DNA from: JAZSQT01 sp045538075
Lineage (GTDB): Bacteria; Chrysiogenota; Deferribacteres; Deferribacterales; Mucispirillaceae
DNA: 20,064 nucleotides
Reading direction: 5' to 3'
NCBI GenBank assembly: GCA_045538075.1
Contig: JAZSQT010000026.1
Coordinates: 1 to 20,064 of the forward strand
In this document: piece after piece, positions 16,028-20,064 of the stretch
How positions within the stretch are numbered: the stretch's first letter is position 1
Layout of the letters: the number at the start of each line of letters is the position of its first letter
The notes under the pieces: model-generated
What the model was told of the DNA's origin: nothing
Seen by the model: only the letters and a program-made list of their open reading frames with translations
The model's database searches: none
Made by a program: the position numbers and the translations under genes

Positions 16028-17656
16028 GTGAAAATTTACGACGTTTTAATTACCGATCACATAGCTGAAGAAGGAATTGATATATTAAAACAACATTCAG
16101 ATATTCGTATAGATATAAAAGCTGGTATAAATAATGCTGATTTAAAAAAGATTATAGGCAATTACGATGCAGTTATTACAAGAAGTGGCACTACAGTTGA
16201 TGCTGATTTAATAGAAGATACTGGCAAATTAAAAATTATTGGTAGAGCTGGTGTTGGGTTAGATAATGTAGATATTGAAGCAGCCAGTAAAAAAGGGCTT
16301 ATTGTAATGAATGCTCCTACTGGTAACACTCTTGCAGCTTGTGAGCTTACTATGGCTATGATTTTGGCAGCTTGTAGAAAAGTTCCATCTGCTGATAAAT
16401 CAGTAAAAGCTGGTGAGTGGGATAGAAAACGCTTTATGGGTATCCAATTATCAAACAAAATATTAGGTATGGTTGGTATGGGTAGGATTGGAAGCAATGT
16501 AGCTACTCGTTGCAAGGCTTTCGGTATGAAAATTATGGTTTACGACCCATATTTAAAGCAAAGTAGAGCAGATGCAGTAGGTGTTACTCTTTGTAAAACT
16601 TTTGAAGAAGTGTTAAAAAATGCTGATGTTCTTACTTTTCACACTCCACTTACTCCAGAAACTAAAGATATGATGGGAGAAAAAGAATTTGCTTTAATGA
16701 AAGATGGAGCAGTATTAGTAAATTGTGCAAGGGGTGGATTAGTTGTAGAAGACGCCCTTTATAATGCAGTTAAAAGTGGCAAATTATTTGCAGCAGCAAC
16801 AGATGTTTATACAGAAGAACCACCAGTTGGCAACAAATTAACTACATTAGATAATATATACGTTACTCCTCATATTGGAGCAAATACAGAAGAGGGTCAG
16901 AAAGGTGTTGCAGTTATTATTTGCGAACAAATAGTTAATGCACTACATGGCAAATCTTATGCTAACGCAGTTAATATTCCATATATGAAATCTCAACTTC
17001 CAGAAGATATGCAAAGATATTTTGAATTAGCTGAAAGTATGGGTAAAATGGCAGCACAAATTGTTAATGGCAAAATTGAAGAATTGCGTTTTACTATGGT
17101 AGGAAAACGTTTTGAAGAAGATTTTGGCGAACGCACTTTTGATTCTCCTTTTAATTATCAACCTTTTACTATTGCTACAACTAAAGGTTGTTTAGAAGTA
17201 ATGTATTCAGATGCAGTTAGTTATATAAATTCGCCTTATCTTGCAAAAGATAGAAATATACACATTATGGAATCAAAAACAGATCATTACGGCAAATTTA
17301 ATGATTTGTTAGTTTTAACAGTAAAAACAGATAATGGTGAAGTAGTTATTGGAGGAACAGTTTTTCCAGACCAAAAGGGGCGTATTACTTTTATTGATAA
17401 GTATAATCTTGACCTTATAGCTACAGGTAATTACTTATATTTCAGAAATAACGACCAACCAGGAGTTGTAGGAAAAGTGGGAACTATGCTTGGTGAAAAT
17501 GGCGTAAATATAGCAAATTTTGAGCTTTCAAGAATTAGAGATAAAGGTTCAGAAGCTGTAGCTTTCGTATTAGTTGATGACCCTATAAACCAAAATGTGT
17601 TAAATAAAATTATGGATATTGATGGTGTTATTGAAGTAAAAGCAATCAAGTTATAA
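16028..17656 (+). CDS. serA: D-3-phosphoglycerate dehydrogenase SerA (long form with ACT domain)
   Basis: SerA oxidises 3-phosphoglycerate with NAD in the first step of serine synthesis. The 542 residues include the nucleotide-binding GMVGMGRIGSNVA (GxGxxG at 150-155), catalytic Arg in NCARGG (R235), the acidic residues of DVYTEEPP (259-266) and His in TPHIGANTEE (H282). An intervening domain follows (about 315-455), then a C-terminal ACT domain (NNDQPGVVGKVGTMLGENGV onward) for serine feedback. This is the long type found in many bacteria and plants. The GTG at 16028 is seven bases after GGGAG (16016-16020). The gene probably shares the rho message and ends at a terminator. Confidence 0.96.
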   Translation: MKIYDVLITDHIAEEGIDILKQHSDIRIDIKAGINNADLKKIIGNYDAVITRSGTTVDADLIEDTGKLKIIGRAGVGLDNVDIEAASKKGLIVMNAPTGNTLAACELTMAMILAACRKVPSADKSVKAGEWDRKRFMGIQLSNKILGMVGMGRIGSNVATRCKAFGMKIMVYDPYLKQSRADAVGVTLCKTFEEVLKNADVLTFHTPLTPETKDMMGEKEFALMKDGAVLVNCARGGLVVEDALYNAVKSGKLFAAATDVYTEEPPVGNKLTTLDNIYVTPHIGANTEEGQKGVAVIICEQIVNALHGKSYANAVNIPYMKSQLPEDMQRYFELAESMGKMAAQIVNGKIEELRFTMVGKRFEEDFGERTFDSPFNYQPFTIATTKGCLEVMYSDAVSYINSPYLAKDRNIHIMESKTDHYGKFNDLLVLTVKTDNGEVVIGGTVFPDQKGRITFIDKYNLDLIATGNYLYFRNNDQPGVVGKVGTMLGENGVNIANFELSRIRDKGSEAVAFVLVDDPINQNVLNKIMDIDGVIEVKAIKL

Positions 17657-17697
17657 TTTATTTAAATAAATAATAAAATAATTATTACATTTAAAGT

Positions 17698-17733
17698 AAG
17701 GCTTCTTCTTATAAAGGGAAGCCTTTTAAATTT
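17698..17733 (+). terminator. Rho-independent terminator after serA
   Basis: AAGGCTTC (17698-17705) pairs perfectly with GAAGCCTT (17718-17725) and is followed by TTAAATTTT. It marks the end of the rho-serA unit and the left edge of the repeat region. Confidence 0.85.
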
Positions 17734-17763
17734 TAAAATAGAAAAATTTAATATATAATTTGT

Positions 17764-17861
17764 GGATTGCCACGAAAAACTGGCGTTTTTCTCGCAATGA
17801 CTTTTAAAGGTTAAAGACGTAAAAATATGTCATTACGAGGAGCAAAGCGACGAAGTAATCC
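17764..17861 (+). repeat. Repeat A, copy 1 (REP/MITE-like double palindrome)
   Basis: This 98 bp element starts GGATTGCCACG and ends GAAGTAATCC. The left half carries a 7 bp hairpin, GAAAAAC/GTTTTTC, closed by flanks ATTGC and GCAAT. The right half is GTCATTACGAGGAG plus AGCGACGAAGTAATCC. AATGAC and GTCATT pair across the spacer, so the whole element can fold on itself. A TATAAT (17754-17759) lies four bases before its first base. Similar GTCATTGCGAGGAGCGAAGC repeats are known from many unrelated bacteria. Confidence 0.9.
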
Positions 17862-17930
17862 AGTAAAAAAGGTTTGAAAATATATTTATTTTTAAAATAA
17901 TCTTTTTATAAAATATTTTTTTATTTAACT

Positions 17931-18183
17931 TTGAAATAATAAATAAATATGAATTTTTAAATAGAATTGAAAGGATAACAATATACATAAAGAATACATT
18001 TTTTGAACTTGAGAAGTAATGACATATATTTATTCAATGTTTTTTGGGAGCTTTGGGTGAAACCCCGAGCGTAAGCGAGTTTGCGACCTTATTGAATAAA
18101 TATATGGAATGTTTTTACTTCTGGAGAAAAAATTGTGTTCTTTAGGAAAGTTGATATTGAAATAACCTTTACACCGAAATGAG
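17931..18183 (+). repeat. Repeat B, copy 1 (long inverted-arm element)
   Basis: Imperfect inverted arms of about 55-60 bp enclose a 52-base loop (18039-18090). Paired blocks are TAAAGAA/TTCTTTA (17988-17994 with 18138-18144), AGAAGTAA/TTACTTCT (18012-18019 with 18115-18122) and the perfect 16 bp CATATATTTATTCAAT with ATTGAATAAATATATG (18023-18038, 18091-18106). The loop holds GGG-TGAAA-CCC and a possible GCTT/AAGC stem. It is joined to A1 by about 70 bp of AT-rich sequence that is also conserved in the other two units. Confidence 0.88.
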
Positions 18184-18216
18184 TATATAAAAATAGAAAT
18201 TGTTTATATAATTTAT

Positions 18217-18296
18217 GGATTGCCACGAAAAACTGGCGTTTTTCTCGCAATGACTTTTAGACGGTCATTACGAGGAGTGAAGCGACGAAGTAATCC
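18217..18296 (+). repeat. Repeat A, copy 2
   Basis: This copy is 80 bp, shorter because the spacer between the halves is cut to TTTTAGACG. The left-half hairpin GAAAAAC/GTTTTTC is identical to copy 1. TATAAT (18207-18212) again lies four bases before the element. It is followed by the B2 unit in the same order and direction as A1-B1. Confidence 0.9.
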
Positions 18297-18365
18297 AGTA
18301 AAAAAGGTTGATAAAAAATTTAGTTTTAAAATCATCTAATTATAAAACTTTCATTTATTTAAATC

Positions 18366-18664
18366 TGAAATAATAAATAAATATGAATTTTTAAATAGAA
18401 TTGAAAGGATAACAATATACATAAAGAATACAATTTTTGAACTCAGAAGTAATGACATATATTTATTCAATGTTTTTTGGGAGCTTTGGGTGAAACCCCG
18501 AGCATAAGCGAGTTGGTTGACAGAAAACGAGTGGGATAAATAATGCCCACTCCCGTTTTTGCGACCTTATTGAATAAATATATGGAATGTTTTTACTTCT
18601 GGAGAAAAAATTGTGTTCTTTAGGAAAGTTGATATTGTAACAATCTTTACACCGAAACGAGTTA
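18366..18664 (+). repeat. Repeat B, copy 2, with a 45 bp hairpin insertion in its loop
   Basis: The arms match copy 1, including the perfect 16 bp stem (18456-18471 with 18569-18584). Between GCGAGT and TTGCGACC in the loop it carries 45 extra bases (18514-18558) absent from the other two copies. These form their own hairpin: AAAACG-AGTGGG (18524-18535) pairs with CCCACT and CGTTTT (18546-18551, 18554-18559) with a two-base bulge. Confidence 0.88.
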
Positions 18665-18680
18665 GTTAATATTATAAAAT

Positions 18681-18780
18681 GTAGGACGAAATTTTAACCG
18701 AAATGTAACAATTTCAGGACAGAAATTGGAGCGAAAAAACGAATGTTTTTTCGTAAGTGAAGCAAAGCTGTGCATGGCAG
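18681..18780 (+). repeat. Repeat C, copy 1 (chain of short hairpins)
   Basis: It contains TAGGACGAAATTTT, a CAATTTC/GAAATTG hairpin and the perfect 9 bp hairpin CGAAAAAAC-GAAT-GTTTTTTCG (18732-18753). GTTTTTTCGTAAGTG plus GAGCAAA-like sequence recurs, inverted, at 20031-20054. The two copies share short blocks in a different order, so they are related mosaics rather than full duplicates. Confidence 0.55.
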
Positions 18781-18861
18781 TCCACAAAAAAGTCTCATTA
18801 TCTACTATAAACAGTATTTTACACAATTAATATTAATTAATAAAATTTTTATAAGGCTTTA

Positions 18862-19122
18862 TTAACTTCTATATATATCTTTTCTATGCCCTATTCTAAC
18901 TACTAATATTAAAATTTGCTCGTATTGAATTTCACATATAATACGATAATCTCCAACTCTATATCGCCAAAGATTAGAAAAAGAACCTTTTAAAGATTTT
19001 CCCAATGATTTTGGTTCACTTAAATGCGACAATTTATCAATATAATCTTTAATCTGAATTTGGATATGTTTATCAAGTTTTTTAAATTGTTTTGAAGCTG
19101 TTTCTGAAAATACAACTCTCAA
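18862..19122 (-). CDS. RelE/ParE-superfamily toxin
   Basis: The 86-residue protein has the RelE layout: FSETASKQFKKLDKHIQIQI helix hairpin, then LGKSLKGSFSNLWRYRVGDY, RIICEIQYEQILILVVRIGH and a final RKDIYRS. The basic residues of YRVGDYRII and IGHRKDIY with the terminal Tyr fit a RelE-type mRNA-cleaving toxin, although some relatives act on gyrase. The start is a TTG overlapping the antitoxin stop (TTGA, 4 bp). The toxin lies downstream of its antitoxin, the common order. I cannot tell from sequence whether it is active. Confidence 0.88.
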   Translation of the reverse strand: MRVVFSETASKQFKKLDKHIQIQIKDYIDKLSHLSEPKSLGKSLKGSFSNLWRYRVGDYRIICEIQYEQILILVVRIGHRKDIYRS

Positions 19123-19352
19123 ATACCAAGCTCCTTATATAAATCTTCTGCAAAAATTGTTTTTTCTTTTCCTTTTTTTATATTCTCCAACACTTTTTCT
19201 GACAAATAAATATCTTCTAATTCTTCAATATGTTCTTCAAGTAACATATTAAAATAATAACTTGCACTACGTTTTGTTTCTTTAGCTAAAAAATCAATTC
19301 TATCTTTTAATTCTTTTGATGTTCTAAAAGTTGCAGTTACAGTATTAGCCAT
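19119..19352 (-). CDS. RHH-type antitoxin (RelB/DUF6290-like)
   Basis: The 77-residue protein starts with a ribbon strand (NTVTATFRTSKELKDRIDFL) and helices typical of ribbon-helix-helix DNA-binding antitoxins, followed by an acidic toxin-binding tail (EEHIEELEDIYLSEKVLENI). The ATG at 19352 is preferred because AAGAGGT (19365-19359) is seven bases away; the in-frame ATG at 19358 is only one base from that site. It should bind its partner toxin and repress the shared promoter. Confidence 0.85.
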   Translation of the reverse strand: MANTVTATFRTSKELKDRIDFLAKETKRSASYYFNMLLEEHIEELEDIYLSEKVLENIKKGKEKTIFAEDLYKELGI

Positions 19353-19378
19353 AATCATACCTCTTAAGTGTTAATAAT

Positions 19379-19407
19379 ATGTAAACAAGTTATTACATTG
19401 TTGTCAA
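19379..19407 (-). promoter_or_regulatory. Promoter/operator region of the toxin-antitoxin pair
   Basis: On the minus strand TTGACA (19407-19402) is followed at 17-19 bp by TTACAT or TACATA. An inverted AACAA/TTGTT (19384-19402) lies between the boxes and could be an operator for the RHH antitoxin. The -35 box lies 14 bases from the edge of repeat A3. Confidence 0.5.
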
Positions 19408-19420
19408 TAATTATTTACCC

Positions 19421-19515
19421 GATTGCCACGACTATTAAATCGTATCGCAATGACTTTTAAAGGATTAAAGACGTAAAAAACAGTCATTACGAGGAGTGGA
19501 GCGACGAAGTAATCC
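19421..19515 (+). repeat. Repeat A, copy 3 (degenerate left end)
   Basis: This copy starts at GATTGCCACG; the GG and the TATAAT seen before the other copies are missing. Its left hairpin is imperfect (GACTATT against AATCGTA, five of seven pairs). The right half ends GAAGTAATCC, followed by the usual GTAAAAA tail and a stretch like that between A2 and B2. However, the next B copy runs in the opposite direction. Confidence 0.88.
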
Positions 19516-19556
19516 AGTAAAAATAGTTTATAAAAATTTAGTTTTAAAATTAATTA

Positions 19557-19809
19557 ACTCTTTTCGGTGTAAAGATTATTTCAAAATCAACTTTCCTAAA
19601 GAACACAATTTTTTCTCCAGAAGTAAAAGCATTCCATATATTCATTAAATTAGCTCACAAACTCACTGCGTTCGGGGACAAGCCCAGTGTTCGCTAAAAA
19701 CATTTAATGAATATATGTCATTACTTCTGAGTTCAAAAATTGTATTCTTTATGTATATTGTTATCCTTTCAATTTTATTTAAAAAATTTATACTTATTTA
19801 TTATTTCAA
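19557..19809 (-). repeat. Repeat B, copy 3 (inverted)
   Basis: Read on the minus strand it matches B1 and B2, with a 65-base run identical to B2 at the left arm. The perfect 16 bp stem is kept but with two changed pairs: CATATATTCATTAAAT (19635-19650) with ATTTAATGAATATATG (19702-19717). The loop (19651-19701) differs in sequence but keeps the central GGG/CCC and offers TAGC/GCTA and CACT/AGTG stems. With A4 it forms the third, inverted composite unit. Confidence 0.88.
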
Positions 19810-19874
19810 AGTTAAATAAAAGAAAGTTTTATAATATAGATTTTTTTACTAAATTTCTTATCAACCTTTTTACT

Positions 19875-19971
19875 GGATTACTTCGTCGCTTTGCTCCTCG
19901 TAATGACTTGTTTTTTCGTCATTAATCCTTTAAAAGTCATTGCGAGACGATTTTAATCGTCGTGGCAATCC
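19875..19971 (-). repeat. Repeat A, copy 4 (inverted)
   Basis: Read on the minus strand it runs GGATTGCCAC to GTAATCC, 97 bp. Its left hairpin is GACGATT/AATCGTC instead of GAAAAAC/GTTTTTC, in identical flanks. TATAAT (19981-19976, minus) again lies four bases before it. Confidence 0.9.
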
Positions 19972-19980
19972 ACATATTAT

Positions 19981-20064
19981 ACAAAAAATTTCGTCCTAAA
20001 ATTTTTTGTCAACCGTTTCGCAAAAACAAGGTTTTGCTCCACTTACGAAAAAACAAGTCGGAGG
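19981..20064 (-). repeat. Repeat C, copy 2 (inverted, runs off the window)
   Basis: A perfect 11 bp hairpin ACAAAAAATTT / AAATTTTTTGT (19981-19991 with 19999-20009) encloses CGTCCTA, which gives the TAGGACG block shared with C1. The second shared block is at 20031-20054 (GCTCCACTTACGAAAAAAC). A GCAAAAAC/GTTTTGC hairpin lies between. The element may continue past the window edge. Confidence 0.5.

Larger units (their letters stand above)
17734..18861. other. Gene-free stretch made of repeat elements A1, B1, A2, B2, C1
   Basis: No credible coding frame occurs in these 1.1 kb. Nearly all of it is accounted for by two tandem direct copies of a composite A+B unit (17754-18183 and 18207-18664) and one C module (18681-18780). 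The last 70 bases before the toxin gene are plain AT-rich sequence with a TTAATTAATATTAATT-like run. Confidence 0.85.
19359..20064. other. Gene-free stretch made of A3, B3, A4 and C2
   Basis: About 700 bp with no credible gene. It holds the toxin-antitoxin promoter, A3 in plus orientation, then B3, A4 and C2 in minus orientation up to the end of the window. Confidence 0.8.

Noticed and set aside
17764..18296. CRISPR array from the recurring A repeats
   Set aside because: Copies are about 350 bp apart, palindromic throughout, of unequal length, with related rather than unique sequence between them and no cas genes.
19356..19358. Upstream ATG as antitoxin start
   Set aside because: Only one base from the AAGAGGT site; the ATG two codons later has seven-base spacing.
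19740..19925. Possible 61-residue protein on the plus strand
   Set aside because: It reads through inverted copies of B3 and A4; the LLRRFAPRND-type translation is the usual by-product of this repeat family, and no ribosome site precedes it.
1..20064. tRNA or rRNA genes
   Set aside because: I looked for cloverleaf ends, TTCGA-type loops and rRNA core sequences in the gaps and found none.

Overview
The window is AT-rich bacterial DNA, about 30% G+C by eye. It comes from a flagellated Gram-negative-type anaerobe or microaerophile. The gene order flgB-flgC-fliE-fliF-fliG-fliH-fliI-fliJ-motE, a perfect sigma-54 promoter in front of it, a Tat-exported superoxide reductase and a RecQ-UvrD fusion helicase would all fit a Deferribacterota-like organism such as a Mucispirillum relative. 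That placement is an inference from gene content and style, not a proof.

Layout. Positions 1-2463 hold the 3' part of a large helicase gene whose reading frame is open back to base 1. Positions 2573-3064 encode a Tat-signal superoxide reductase with its own promoter and a strong terminator. Ten bases after that terminator's T-run lies a sigma-54 promoter (3134-3149), which starts the basal-body and export-apparatus cluster: rod proteins FlgB and FlgC, MS-ring/rod adaptor FliE, MS-ring FliF, switch FliG, and the export ATPase set FliH, FliI, FliJ. Extra sigma-70-like promoters sit before fliE and fliF, and both contain a TACTTRTAAGTA palindrome. The cluster runs with tiny gaps or 1-32 bp overlaps into a MotE-like periplasmic protein, a TrmR-like O-methyltransferase, a TrhP-like U32 protein (together a plausible tRNA U34 5-methoxyuridine pathway) and DNA ligase LigA. 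After a 161 bp promoter/leader region come rho and serA, closed by a terminator at about 17698-17733.

From about 17734 to the end there is no ordinary gene except a small RelE/RHH toxin-antitoxin pair (18862-19352, minus strand). The rest is a nest of structured repeats. Family A has four copies (80-98 bp, double palindrome). Family B has three copies (about 250-300 bp, long inverted arms around a structured loop). Short family C has two copies. In three places A and B form one composite unit in the same order: two direct copies at 17754-18183 and 18207-18664, and one inverted copy at 19981-19557. Comparing copies shows compensatory base changes in the stems of both A and B, so the fold itself seems to be maintained. 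This repeat nest is the least explained part of the window and the best candidate for something undescribed.
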